Below, piece after piece: positions 49,389 to 62,100 of a DNA stretch of 64,000 bases (the stretch's first letter is position 1; every line of letters begins with the position of its first letter). The notes beneath the pieces were generated by a model, which was not told the origin of the DNA, ran no database searches, and worked only from the letters and a program-made list of their open reading frames with translations. A program made the translations under genes and the position numbers. The DNA comes from Archilochus colubris (lineage: Eukaryota; Chordata; Aves; Apodiformes; Trochilidae): assembly GCA_023079485.1 (NCBI GenBank), contig CM041115.1, forward strand, positions 26,413,505 through 26,477,504, in the 5' to 3' direction.

Positions 49389-52300
49389 CTATAACAGGAG
49401 AAAAAAATGCATTAACCTGAAATGCCTCGTTCCAAGGGAAACTTTAGCCTATGTTTCTGAGGATTAAGCATGAAAAAAACTGAGGTATAACAATTATTAT
49501 ATATATTTGCCTACAATAACTATTGTTACCACATTATAGCCAACAAAGTGAAATAAAACTCCATTCATTTAAGCTTCTCAAAGAGAGAGACAGATCACTT
49601 ACAAACAACCTGGTTTTTTTAGTGTGTTCAATATATTTTTAAACTTTCAAGGCTTCTGACTTACTATTCAAAACTTTGGTAATTCTTGGTAGCATTCCAT
49701 AGCTTGAATTGTATTGAAAACTGAGTAAGCACTTTTCCTTGAGTCTTGCAAGCGGTTGTGCCAGCTGCGTGTGTAAACCATTTGTTACATCTACCTTTGA
49801 AAAGCAATAATGTGACACTGTGATACCTCAACTGGCACATAGAAATTGCATTGTGAGAAGCCAAAAAAATATCATTTCAAGCTTTGATATGTAACAGTAT
49901 TCTAAAAAAAAACCAAACCAAACCAAACCAACAAAAAAAAAACCCCCAAACTCCAAACAAAAACAATATTAAAACATCTCCTGATGCCCCAGACTGCAGA
50001 TGCACAGAGAGTAGCTACATGGGTGATGATGGCAATGGAAGTACAACACAATTGAATTTATGCTACAACAGAAAACAATGTGGATTTTTTTTCATATAGT
50101 TCTGAATGAAAACAGCAACAACACTCAGCAAGAATACTCACACTTTCTAGGCCTAACCCTAGAAAGAGTAAAATACACTTAGCAGCTAACACTAAAAAAG
50201 CCAATAGGAATTTTGGACATATGCATATTGTCATGTAGATTATAAAGCTGAAAAAAAGCACAATTGTTTTAGTCTAGAAAAATGAAAGCAGATCAGAACT
50301 ACTGCAGACTATCAACATGTCACAAGGACTGACTTTCTATATAAAAACAGCATTTATTTAATTTGTCGTAAATCTCTTCTGAAGATATTGCTTCTGATTT
50401 GTTTGTACAGTTTTCCTCAGCAAGTTAGCAGAAATGTTTTGAAATTGAGCTTGGTTAGATCACTCGGTTACTCCAACACAATTTTGTAACGTATTTTGTA
50501 CTGAGAAGTTGACATTATCATCTCCCTTCATGGGGTTATATCACTTTGCTTGTGTTAATTGTCAAATAAAACCTTATGCTTGCACCCGACCCCTGGTTGT
50601 TGGACTTTGTTCTCATGCATCCAAAAACCTTAAGGTACTTCAAACTGTAACATTTGGCATAGTTGGTAGGATGAGAACCTGTGGTCTGTAACAGTAGCTA
50701 AACTAAATGAAAATTTGGTGCAATACATCAAATTGAAGTTTTTGATGGTTTTGATTGTTTTATCCAGTCATAGCTCTAATAATGTGATTTTTTGGACTTA
50801 CCACAGCTAAGGGCACGTGTCAAGCCTATTGTCTATAGTTATAAAGAGTTTTCTTTAATGTAAGTTAACTTCTTAATTATAAACCACATTAATTTCAACA
50901 GCTTTATATGAACTAACTTTAGACAACGACTGCTTTAGTAAGGAGTGTGGTTAAAAGACACGAGCTGATATTTTGGTGTCTGGAAAGTATAAAATAATTT
51001 TCCCAAAATGTCCAAAATATGTAAATTGGAAGTTTTTATAAGGAGGCAACAAAATCAGAACACCTGTCTACTTGTATAATCCATACATTTCAATATGATT
51101 TATTAACACCTCCTCTGCACTAGAAGACATAGTGCATATATCTATTTAATACATTAATAGTATAGTGCCATCAGATAAAATAATGTTCTTAAGACATAAA
51201 CAGCTCCTTGAAGCTTAAGCACACATACAACCATGCTTTGTGTCCAAATAAGTATATAAAAGTATGATAATCCCTACAAGATTAATACAACAGTACTGTT
51301 GTTAATTGTATAATACTGTTTATTAATGAGGAATAGTGAAATTACCATGTTCATTCCTAGTAAAAAGGTTATTTAATACTCCTGTAAATAAACACTTACG
51401 AGGAAGTATCTGGTTTACTGCTCATCAAATACCTCAATGTCTAGTAAATACTCTGGATTACAAGAGAATTTAAAAGATCTGGGAACAACACTGAGGGAAT
51501 TCCTGAATATAATGTGACAATTGCCTATTATGAAATAGGTATATTTTATACTGGAACATGACTAGTAATATAAGGTAGCCACAAGTGCCATATGACTTTC
51601 TAATACAGAGTAGTGATAAGCAAAGAGATTCCAACTAGTTTCTTCTAATGTATGGGGTAGAAAAAGAGGAGAGTGATTTTGACTTTTGAAAAAAATTCCT
51701 AAGACTCATAAAATGGTTCGTGTTAGAAAAGACCTTAAATATCTAGTTCCCATTAGACTAGGTTGCTCCTAGACCCCATCTAACATGGCCTTCAACTCTT
51801 GGATGGAGCATCCACAATAACTCTGGGGAACCCATTCCAGTGTCTCACCACCATTCCTTCACTACGAGTGTAGTGAGACATTGGAACAGATCATCCAGGG
51901 AAGTTGCGCATGCCTCCTCCTTGAAGAGTTCAAGGAATTTAATCTAACAGATTCCCCCTCAGAAGACAAAGTTAAAAAAGACTGAACCTCTCACTTCAAC
52001 TTCCAGAACTGTATCAAAAGTTGTTTTCTAATAAACAGCAGTACATACGAGTTACTAATACAATAGCTGTAATCCACATGAGATATCATGTATTGCATTT
52101 GTTGGATTGTTTTGCTTCTGAACTTAATTCAATTTAACATTAAACAGTGATGAATCAATTACCAATGTGGTTGTGAGAATTCATCATTTTATCTCTTGTG
52201 ATACCTGAGAGCAGTTGTCACAATGAGAAGACCATCAAACTTTGTCATCAAACTGTGATGGGATGGCATTACTCAACAAGTAAGTTTTAAAGTTTGAATT

Positions 52301-52880
52301 GCATTAAGTTTAAGTGTGAATAGATTGTAATGTTTAAGTCAAAGGACGAGGAAATATAAAAAATTTTCCTGCGTCTACATAGATTCAGAGTGTAACTTAT
52401 TGAATATGAACCTTTCTAAGTAGCAGTATCAAATCTAAAACCTGGTCCAGGATCATTATCAACTAACGGTTGACTACTTTAGCAACAAGAAAGTGGAATA
52501 AAGCTGCTGCAAGCAGAATTCATAGGAGAGAATACACAGGAAAAATCATAGAGCCTCCAAAATAAAAAATTTGAAAAAAAGAAAAAAAGAAAGGTAAAAG
52601 CTAGTTGTAGACTTTAAAATAATTTTCAATAACGATGTGGTATTTGTAACAAAAATTCCATACCTTCCTTTCCATTTCTCTGGAACTCACATGCTGAAGA
52701 TATGGTGTTTTTCTTCTTGTTCACAATATTCTCGCTCATTTAAAATTCAAGTGATCTTGACATGCCTTCTCCAACTACATACATATGAAACACAGTAGTG
52801 AGCTTTCTCAATGAAACTGCTTATCATCCACACTCCTTGACTTCTATTGCTAGAAGTATATACAACTTCTATATACAAAC
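49389..52880 (-). other. FAM174A: FAM174A intron 2
   Basis: Lies between a GTTTGT donor at 52880 and the TATAG acceptor at 49389. If the alternative GTAAGG donor is used, the intron would start at 52934. The only recognisable content is the folded CR1 at about 51700-51960 and an A/C-rich low-complexity patch near 49903-49960. Confidence 0.7.
51700..51960. mobile_element. Fold-back CR1 remnant
   Basis: The left half reads as minus-strand CR1 3' sequence (AATGGTTCGTGTTAGAAAAG to CCATTCCAGTGTCTCACCAC). The right half reads as the plus strand of the same region (GTAGTGAGACATTGGAACAG to CTCCTTGAAGAGTTCAAGGA). The arms 51833-51851 and 51870-51888 are near-perfect reverse complements separated by 18 bases. 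It is either a twin-priming-like inversion or two head-to-head insertions. Confidence 0.7.
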
Positions 52881-52930
52881 CTTTGGGGACGGTTGGTAAC
52901 AAACAGTGTTGTATCATCATCATAATCACC

Positions 52931-53015
52931 TTACTCCAATGGGGTCAGCTGCATGTTTTCTATGTTTGTATCCAAAACTCCATATCTTCGGGTTTTTCTG
53001 TTTTGCCTTCTGAGC
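52931..53015 (-). CDS. FAM174A: FAM174A coding exon 2, with early stop
   Basis: After the acceptor AAATTTCAG (53016), the exon completes the Arg codon and reads [20 protein letters not shown] then MQLTPLE, followed by TAA at 52933-52931. From the junction Arg to this point, 25 of 28 residues agree with the human cytoplasmic tail as I recall it. The family then continues with Gln and an acidic DDEDDD-type tail. Here the same frame carries TAA at the Gln position, and the remaining exon to the GTTTGT donor at 52880 translates as GDYDDDTTLFVTNRPQ, recognisable but eroded. So the predicted protein ends 17 or so residues early, at 113 aa in total. The change that makes TAA also makes a GTAAGG donor at 52934. 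A sequencing error is possible. Confidence 0.85.
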
Positions 53016-54482
53016 CTGAAATTTATTTTAAAATATTTAAGTTCTATGAATTCTTCTCTGCTTTCTATTCCAACAATGTAAGAAAATGATCCTTTAACAT
53101 ACAGCTATAATTAAGCTCTGAAATTTTTTATGATAAAATGTACACACTTAACTCTATGAAATTCAGAGGTCATACAATTCAAAGTGTCAACAGTTCACAT
53201 GAAATTATTAGGCCAATGAAGTCACCTGTAGTATTGTACAGAAATATTGAATACAAAGAGTCTAAACAGATACTTCCTAGGTAAGTGCAAGAACAAGGTA
53301 AAAACACATTCCAAAGTGTACTTCTAGCAGATCCTACAATGAGAAAATAATTGTCTTGCTGCATAATCTCTACGTGTTTCATGCATCTCTATAGAACAGC
53401 AGATTAAATTAGAGAGAAACTTAATGAATTTATAACAGAGAAGTAACACCAGCTGTGACATTGAAACAGAACACAGTAGCAGTAGCTGAGAATTTTCTTC
53501 TCCAGTTTATGCAGTGTGAGGCCTTTAATTATTTGCCTGTCTTTTCCATAGTACTACTCAGATGGAACAAATGCAAGTTTCCTGTTAGGGTAAACTGAAA
53601 CACTGAGAAGTGCTCGTGTCAATTTTCACTTGCTTAAAAGATCATGCTGCTTGCTTTAAGATACTATAAAATCCAGATATGCATTCTAATGAAAGTAAGA
53701 TGGAAGGCTGCTCAATACTGCTCTGTCTGGATTTACTATATTTAAGTTGACTTGGACTGCACTCTACACCGACTGTGATCTTCCACCTACCTTTCTGGAA
53801 TAAATTGTGAAGGTAATGGACACAGTAACCAAAGTATATCTAACTACAATGAAAAGTACATATCGAATTCCCACATAATTCATGTCCTTTATGCATAATC
53901 ACACATTTGGGTCTTGGCCAGAACAGTTCAAAGTTTAAGCAGGAGAAAGCGCAAGTAGAACAAGGAGAAGAAGACACACACCGAGTATAGAGCTATGTAG
54001 ACAGTAGCCTCCATGAGGAACATAAGGGCAGCTGACGGGCAATGCAAGCTTTCTGATGGCCCTTTCCATAAGAAAAAGATAAATTTACTTAAAAAGATTC
54101 TTCCTGACAAAGAAAACGGACAAATTTAGTTGTTAAGCGAGACATAAGTCTGCAAACGGGACAAAGAAAACCCACCAACTGCAGAAAACTAAATTCCGGA
54201 CAAATCGATGTGAGTAGCGAGAAGTCCACTCGAAGAGGAGGAAGCCAATACAGACGCTACACTGATGGGCGGTTCCACTGCGGTGCCCGACCGAACACTT
54301 CTCCGCCCAGCTAGGAGCCGGGGGGACCCTGACAGCCAACACAAACGACCGGCCCCCGCCTTCTCAGTGATGCGCTGCATCCCCACGGTGCCCCGGAGGA
54401 GACAGCAGCACCTCTCCCACCCGCTCGCTCGCCCGCCCGTCCTCCGTGGCAGCGCTCCAGCCGCCGCAGCCCTCGCCCTCAC
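53016..54482 (-). other. FAM174A: FAM174A intron 1
   Basis: 1467 bp between GTGAGG at 54482 and TTTCAG at 53016, minus strand. It is AT-rich apart from its first 230 bases, which belong to the CpG island. I recognise no repeat or RNA in it. Confidence 0.85.
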
Positions 54483-55260
54483 CTCACGGTCCGGATCACG
54501 AAGTAGGCGATGAGGACAGCGCTAGCCAGTACCAGCACGGACAGGGCGCGCTGGGTCATGGGCTGGCCCGGCTCGTGTGACACCAAAAGGTCGCCCAGGC
54601 GGCTGCTGCTGCTGCTTCTCGTGGCACCCCCGCCGGGCACCTCCGTACGGCGCGGGGGAGCGGTGGCAGCGCCCCAAGGGGGAAAGGTGGCCGACAGCAG
54701 ACCCACCAGTAGCCAAGGCAGCGGCGACGGCAGCCACATGCCGCCCCCTCCTCTCGAACAACCACAACAAAACCCCTCACGCCCCCCCGGCACCTACAGA
54801 GGTTTTTACGCGGCTGCGCCCGGCGGCCTCCAGGCTCACGGAAGCGGAAGCGCTGATGCATCCGTGCCCGGTGCTGCCTCAGCTGCGGGGATCGCGCACC
54901 CCGCCCGTCTGTAGCCTGCAGGGGGAGGATGAGGGTGGTGGGAGGGCTCGTGTTCAGGGGTCTTATGTGTTCCTTGGTCCTGCCAAGAACCCCACGGCCC
55001 CGGTGCTGCAACAAGCAGCCCTCTCTTCTCTCGCCACCCTTTGGAAGCGCCCGCCGGGAGAGGTTTTCTGCCGTGCGTGCGGCGGCGCCCGCAGCTGCCG
55101 GGTCCCCTCGGGTGTCTGCGGGACGGGGGCTGCGGGGATGCGGACAGCGGCACCCGCGGCTGCCAGCTCTGCCTTCTGCTTGTCGGGCGGCATTTTCTTG
55201 CTTTCAAAATCCGGCGGGCGCTTTTGTAGATGGAGCTAGCAAGGGACGTTCATTTTCTCA
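54250..55260 (-). promoter_or_regulatory. FAM174A: CpG island with FAM174A promoter
   Basis: About 1 kb of G+C-rich, CpG-dense sequence in an otherwise AT-rich window, covering exon 1 and 500 bp upstream. I see no TATA box near the start. CpG-island promoters usually support dispersed, housekeeping-type initiation. Long overlapping frames on both strands (such as plus 54577-55239) arise from the lack of AT-rich stop codons and are not called. Confidence 0.85.
54483..54739 (-). CDS. FAM174A: FAM174A coding exon 1 (signal peptide and membrane segment)
   Basis: The first ATG of the frame is at 54739 with a purine at -3; the frame is open further upstream to 54793 but has no ATG there. Residues 1 to about 25 (MWLPSPLPWLLVGLLSATF and onward) look like a signal peptide. 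A short Pro/Gly/Ser-rich lumenal or extracellular segment follows, then the family signature PMTQRAL and a transmembrane helix at about residues 65-82 (ALSVLVLASAVLIAYFVI), ending RTVR at the splice junction. The human protein has the same order with a longer N-terminal region. The biochemical function of FAM174A is poorly known, and I infer only a type I single-pass membrane protein. The exon ends in codon phase 2 at GTGAG|GTGAGG, matching exon 2. Confidence 0.9.
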
Positions 55261-57769
55261 GTCGTAAGGGTGAGACGCTAAGGAAAATACCCTCGGGATG
55301 TGTTTCTTCCTCACCAGCCCAAGCAACTGCTTTGCGGCACGGGGGCTTATAACTGAGGAACAGCAACCACCTTGGTCAGCGAAGGCTGAGGCATAACTTA
55401 ACATCCTCGTTTTTCAGTGCCTGCATTTGCAAAACTCCCCTCCTTAAAATCAAGGATTCTATTGCTGTATGGCCAGGGAGTTATTTGTTTTTTTCTTTTC
55501 TTTTTCCCAGTTTCTTCCAGAATGACAAGCTAGTGCTCCTATTTCAGCAAGGTAATATAGTCTTTGAATTTTCAGAACAAAAAGTGAAAGTACAGCAGTT
55601 TTGTGTTCCTTATTTTGAAACACGGACAATTACTGAAGTCCTTGTAAATCTGAGTTTTGTTTTATTGGGTTGGGGGTTTTTTTTTCCATCATTGAAATGC
55701 ATTCAAGTCAGGTATAAAAATATTTCGGGCTTGCATTGAAGAATTTTTTTGGTGCCAAATTTAGGGAGAGAATTAAAAATAAGTGGTGACATTCTGTGAT
55801 CATCCTTGTATACATCAGCTGTTAAAAGGCACATCTTAGGGTTATATTCCCCCCCATTCCATGTGTAAATTGTAGAATTTTTCACATTTGCAAAAGACAT
55901 AAAGAACTTTCATATCTTACACCCAAAAGGTGAAAGAACTAGTGAAAGATGCTGAGACTGATAAATTGTCCATTAAAATTAATGAAGTTTAGTTTACTTT
56001 TAACTTATGCCTTGTAGATCAATTGAAAAAGAAAAACTCTGCAAGGTTATGTGAATGTCCAGGATGTCTAGGAAGGGGACTTTTCATCAGCAAATGGGAT
56101 GGTAATTCAGAGAAAGGTGCTTAAGAGCTCTATATATTCCTTCTTTTTCTCATTTTGCTAGTTCGGCTGAAATGGCATTCTGTGCTTCCTGATACTTGTA
56201 GTGACAAAAGGGCACAGTACAGAACACATCTGTTCCCTTTTACCTCAGCCCTATCAGTCTGTCGATATCATCCATTACAAAGGCATCATGTAATGACTTT
56301 TGTGATACTCAGGAATGAAGAAACCAGAAGTGAGGGTGCTTCTCTGCTTTGATAGGAGGCTACCCAGGTGCAAGCTGTTTTCTACCCATAGGAGCTGTAT
56401 TAAGTTCTTAAACATGGAGTAGCTCTATCCCATGATTATCTGACTGTACCTATACTTAACCTTGCATGGATCAGAAATCTTTTCAAACAATCATTTTTAA
56501 AAAAGCCCAGAGGTTAATCTGTCCCTTTTCTCTTATTGATTCTTTCTCGATGATGTGGACACTAAATAATGTATGAACTGTGACAAAGGGTTGCAGGAGA
56601 ATATATTCTGCAAAGAATTTGCCAATACATTTTGTAAAAATGTGAAGTCTAAGTGATACATTTATACATTTTTGTACAATCAGTTGGAAATGGGGCCCTG
56701 ACTGCATTTTAGAATGCCACTAAGTGCCTCTTAAAGTAGGTGCCTTTCAAATTCCAGCTATTTAGGTCTACATAGCTGTTATTTTAAGTGTCTTAATTAG
56801 CTCTGGACCAAACTAATTAACCAATTGTAGTTAAAACTGAAAAATACAGTATGATTTCCAAATATGGATCTTTCCAAAGTTTGAGAAAATACGATTTAAA
56901 ACTATTTAATTTAATATGAAATGCAAACTATTTAATACTATTTAATAGTATTCTAGTGGTTTACACAGATGTTCCTGGGAGGAGACATGGAATCATTCAT
57001 CCTGTACGTGTGCAATCACAGAGCCAGAAGTTACTGTGTCTGGTATCATCGAAGTAAAACACTTCTGTGGTGTTCTTGTCATGGTAATACTGCCCAAAGT
57101 ACTTAAAATAATGAAGATACTGTATTTCCATGTAAGTTTTTTGTGAAATACCTCAGGGACTGAAGTATCTTCTTGTTGTTTAGTACTATAATTTCATGTT
57201 TATTACCTTCTTTTCCTGTACCAGAAGGCTTTGGTAACACCAACATCAACTTCTTTTGCTCAAGAACTAGAAGTAATTAAGAGGACAAAAAAAATCTAGG
57301 GGGGAAAAAAAAATCTCATGCTTTTAGAAATCATGAACATGTATTTAGGAATATATAATATAAGCTGAAATTCATTTTGGAATAAAATGTGTAAGGTTAT
57401 ATTTGCTAATAAAATCAGCATTTTATGTACTCCGTATTTTGCTTTCTTATTTTAAGTAGGAGTATAAGATCTGGCAATTAATTTTGTTCTTTTATAGTGC
57501 TTTTATATAATCAGATGGTCAGATACTTTTAGTATGACTGCATGTTGCTGGATGTAGACAAACTAATTTGTTTCAAATAATAAATAATTTTATATATAAC
57601 TATCTAAAAAATCAGTTGTTTATAGTAATAACAAATGGGCTTAAGGATTTTTAAGTTATTTCTTATTACTGGTCTGAACAATTTTTTCTTTGGAAAGTTT
57701 TCATCCAGAACAGTATCTTCTAGTATTTTGGTTGACAGTATATTTCTACTATTAGTCTCACATTTATCC
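55261..57769. other. Upstream of FAM174A, no feature seen
   Basis: AT-rich sequence between the CpG island and an LTR-like block. I recognise no gene, RNA or repeat. Confidence 0.6.
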
Positions 57770-59115
57770 TTAGATGAAACAGCTTCCAGAAGAATCTAGG
57801 CTGTGTACTCAAGATGAAAGCTGGAAGGGGTCACAACTGGGAAATGCCTTTAGCCACAGCCATGAGTCCCCTGTAGTCCACAGCAGGAATAGTTGTACTG
57901 GGGAAGTAGCATTGGTCATGTTAAAGATGAATGACAAATTTGCAGGGGACATGAAAAACCCTAAGCACTCCTCAACTGCTTGAGGTAGAACAATACACAG
58001 CCCCTTGTCCTGGTAACACCACACTCTAACAAAGCCCTGAATGAGTTCCCAGGCCAGGTATGGGGAATCTCATCTATCAACCTTTGTTAATTGCAACAGC
58101 ATAACACTTCCACAATATAGGTTGTGGAAACATTTCCCACACAATCTTTCCAGAAAAAATTGACATTTTGTGAGTGCCCCAGGTAAAGATACTGGAGAGG
58201 GCACATGCACAGAAATAAGGGTTCTTGCTTTGTCGTCCCATCTGGAGGGGCTCAAGTGAACACCTGGCTGTGCAAGATATGCCAACACCACCACCCCACA
58301 CCCCTCCCCAGAAGGTGGGGTCAGGTGTCATAAAAGAGGCACATGTGAAATGCTGGATATGCACCCGCTATCCAAGGACCACGGCTTCCTACTACCTACC
58401 AAGATCATCGCCGCATCCAAGGGTGCTAATACCTCCTCTGTCTCTTCTTTATCTTTATTTTGACTTCTCTCTCTCTCTCTGTGTCTCTGTCTCTAACCTT
58501 ATATAGGCACATGAGGGTAACATAGTTCCTAACTTTGTTAAGTTTTACTCCCCATTGCTTTGTTAAGTTTTGTTAGTTGTAACCTGTTCTTTTGGCAACT
58601 TCCTTAAGTTTTGCTAAATTGTAATGCATTGCTTTGAAAGTACCATCATTTATAATTCTGCTAGTTGTAATCTCACATGCTTTATAATCTTACTCACCTT
58701 TAAGTAAAGTTGTTTACTTTGTTGTAAAGTTTTTATACAAACTTCCTGGGTAATCATCTTACTCCTGAGTACCGCGCAGAGAATTCCCAACCTTAATCTC
58801 AGCAAATCTGTTGTTAAAAGCAATTAATTAGAGGAGAATGATTAGGCCCAGCCACACCTTGGCCCTCTCTTAAGGAGTTTAGGAAGCAAGAGGGTCCAGT
58901 CCAAATCTCCATGGGTCACCCTCCACTCTCGGGAGCCCTACCCGTGACTCATATGTGGGACAGAGATGTGCCCATTTCATGGGACATGATCTTTGGTTTG
59001 GCCCCCACATCTGGGGAGCTGTGTGAGCTGTGACAGTGCCGCACCCACCTTGTGGGGTGTGACAACTGTGACTGTGAAATGTGGCCTGTTGTCAGCCTGC
59101 GTACTCTCAGGGATG
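57770..59115. mobile_element. LTR-like endogenous retroviral block
   Basis: A 1.3-kb block with a composition unlike its surroundings. It has a CT-rich microsatellite (58466-58480), an ACCTTATATAGG stretch, repeated TTTGTTAAGTTTT motifs (58535-58620), and a downstream AGTACCGCGCAGAGAATTCC and CACCTTGGCCCTCTCTTAAG arrangement. I associate this with avian ERV LTR or leader sequence. No retroviral reading frame is visible inside it. Orientation and exact ends are unresolved. Confidence 0.4.
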
Positions 59116-62100
59116 GGTAAAATACTTAACACATTTTTGTATGAACCAGTTTTTGAAAGCCAAAGCTGAAGCTGTCATTAAATTTAACAAATTAGGAATC
59201 CTGTCACCTACCTCTGTTCGTCCATCATGTGCCTCTAGGTAATGTTGTCACTTCTTGGTATCTTGTTAATATGCGCCTGTAGTGTCCCTTTATGGTTTTC
59301 AGCAATTGCACATCCTTTTATATAACAGGATATGTTTTTTAAATATTTGGCTCCTAGTTTGCTGTGTACATTTACAGCCCTAGAATGACAAGGTTAATAC
59401 AAAAAGCTTGTGTCATTACACAGCTCAAACATTTTTAAAGTGTGTATTATGCAGTTTGTCAGATATATCAATTTTTAAAAACAAATTTGACAAAATTTTT
59501 GTTTGATAAATTGTGCATGAGAGAAGTGAAAATTTCCCTTCTAATCCCTCAGTCACCAACAGACCCTATTTCCTGTGCTTCATTTTTTCCTGTGCTTTAT
59601 TTAATCTTCAAACTGGAGTTTTGAAATCCATCATCTGGGTTAAATCAGAACTACTAATCTATCCACAGTAGTTAGAAAATTCTCTGAAGTCTGGGAAAAT
59701 TTTGCTTCACTCTTTGTTCATGACTGATCTTATATATACAGCAAAGATACAGCCTAGCATCTCAAAGATAAAAAAATAAATAACTGTCCCCTTCTTATGC
59801 AAGCTGAGATTATTAGGAGTTAACAGAAATAAGCACTGTGAAATTCTGAGAATCTGAACCTAAGACTGAGAATGTTTCTCTCTTTCTTATATAAAACAGC
59901 CAAAATTAGGGTAGACAAAGTATCAAGGAAAGCTTTGTGTGATCAAGTGTGCCAAAAGGATTTGCAAAAAATACTTTTTTTTTTTAAAACTCATGGGAAA
60001 CAAGTATGCCAAACACCTACTTACACCAGCCTATTACATTTCTTGAAAGACAAATGCTGACCAGAAGTACCAAGGATCTCCTGGAATATTAGGATTTTGT
60101 TTCAAAGCATTGCCCTGAGAAACAATTTAGTTTTTTATTTGCAGTTTCTAGGCAAGTATTCAAGTCATTAGCTAGCAGCAACATAGAGATACTATTACTT
60201 CACAATGCAAAATCTGACAACTGTGGGGAACAGCTAGACTTAACTAGAAATAGAGCTGCCTTTAAAAGAGTAGCACTCCCTCTACCAATAAATACTTACT
60301 TGTTTTTAATGAGCTGACTTCCATAACTGAATTAATTTTAGTCCTTCTGTCTTAATTCTGTAACTTATCTTTGAACAATTTAATTGTTGAAAAAGCACTT
60401 AAGTTTGACTACAATAGTTTTGAGTTGCACTACATATCTCTGAATTGTATTAAATCCCAGCCTTTCTATAAATGTCAAAGAATTACACTTATATTTTTGT
60501 CTACAGATGAAAGAATTAAGAATATCTACTGAAATTTTCTTTTCCCTAGTGATAAAATTCCAACTTGGGAAGGCCTAATTCTGTTTTGGAAAAATGCAGT
60601 GACTGAGGAACCTACCTCAGCAGAATAGAAACTTGTTCTGTATCACTGAAAGTTAAATCCTGTATCATTAAAATCTTGTCCTAACCAAAACTGTCTGATC
60701 TAGAGAGAAGAGATATAGAAATTTACACATACCCTGAGCCATTTTGAAGTTGAGCCAGAGTATAAAAATACTCTGGGACAGTAAACCCCTAGCTGGAATA
60801 TCAGAAACCTTCAGGCCATTTGAGGCATATGTTGTCTTCCCAGATTTGAGGTTTTGAGTTTTATAGTAAGAGAGGAGTGGATAGAAATGAAAAGTAACTC
60901 CAGCTTTGCAGGTAGATGTAACTACTTTGTATTTTACAAGCTCTGTTTATGGGGACTATGGGTTTATAATTTATAGGGATTATTAATTCAAGGAATTTGT
61001 CAACCTGTAAAATTTTGAATACTGGACAGAATGGAAGAAAAAATCTAGACCCCCAGACAGGGGTAAAACCAAGTAAATTCCTGAAATGCGTATGGGATTT
61101 CTTCTTTCAACTATTTTTTTACTTCATTTTTGCAATTCAAAAACGCAACAGAAAAGAATCATTTAAATAAAAATGCTCTTGTCTGAGTTAAGTAAGAGAA
61201 ACGTCTTTGGAAATAAAGAGCAGATGACAGAAATATTTGAACTAGATATTCTGAATGTGTCATGGGTAAGTTTTTTAGAGGCACTTATATGCTGAGTTAG
61301 CAGAATCTTCACAGAACTAAATCTTTAATTGGGTTCAGTTCTAACCATTGGTAGATGCAAACTATGGCTACAAAGAATTGCTGTGATTTGCGTTATTATA
61401 TTATATTATATTATATTATATTATATTATATTATATTATATTATATTATATTATATTAGAGCACTGCCAAGCCAAAGATTATTTTTCTTGCTCCCGCCTT
61501 GATATATGTGAAAAAATGAGACAAGATATCCAGCTGACATGATCACAGTGTCCTAATCCACACTGATCTAGAGGCCTAGAATTTAACTAGTAAAGAATAG
61601 ATACATAGGGATAATTTATAGACCTACAGGCGGAACACATGTGGAGTTGGAAAGGTGCCTCGCTTGCAAGGCAGGGGAAGGAATGGGAGGAAGCAGAACA
61701 CGTGATGGGACTTTATCAAGTGCAGTTGTAGTCACCTTTGTCGGTATAATGATGCTTCTAGAAACTGTTAAAAAATTCCATATTAACAAGCATTCAGAGA
61801 ATGAAAAGATGCAGGACAGAAGAGCTAAAAGGAAAATCTTGCAGAGAGAAAGGATTTGAATGAATATTACTCAAAGAAAAATTTTCATAGTCCTTACAGC
61901 ACAGGAAGAGTATATGAGGCTCTGAAAAATCTCCAACCAGTATTAACTGATGTAAATAAAAACAAATTCCAACTTCGCTCTAAATTTTGTTTAAAATGTT
62001 TTATGGTTCAAAAGCATAAACATTAGATTGCAAGTAATACAGACATCTTCCAAAAAAAGGAAAAACACTGAAAATTCACAACCCTCCATAAGAAATCCTG

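Noticed and set aside
54740..54793. N-terminal extension of FAM174A to 54793
   Set aside because: The upstream codon there is GTG, not ATG. The first ATG at 54739 gives a good signal peptide.
54577..55239. 220-codon plus-strand open frame over the CpG island
   Set aside because: GC-rich DNA has few stop codons. The translation is Pro/Ala/Arg-rich without domains and overlaps FAM174A exon 1 in antisense.
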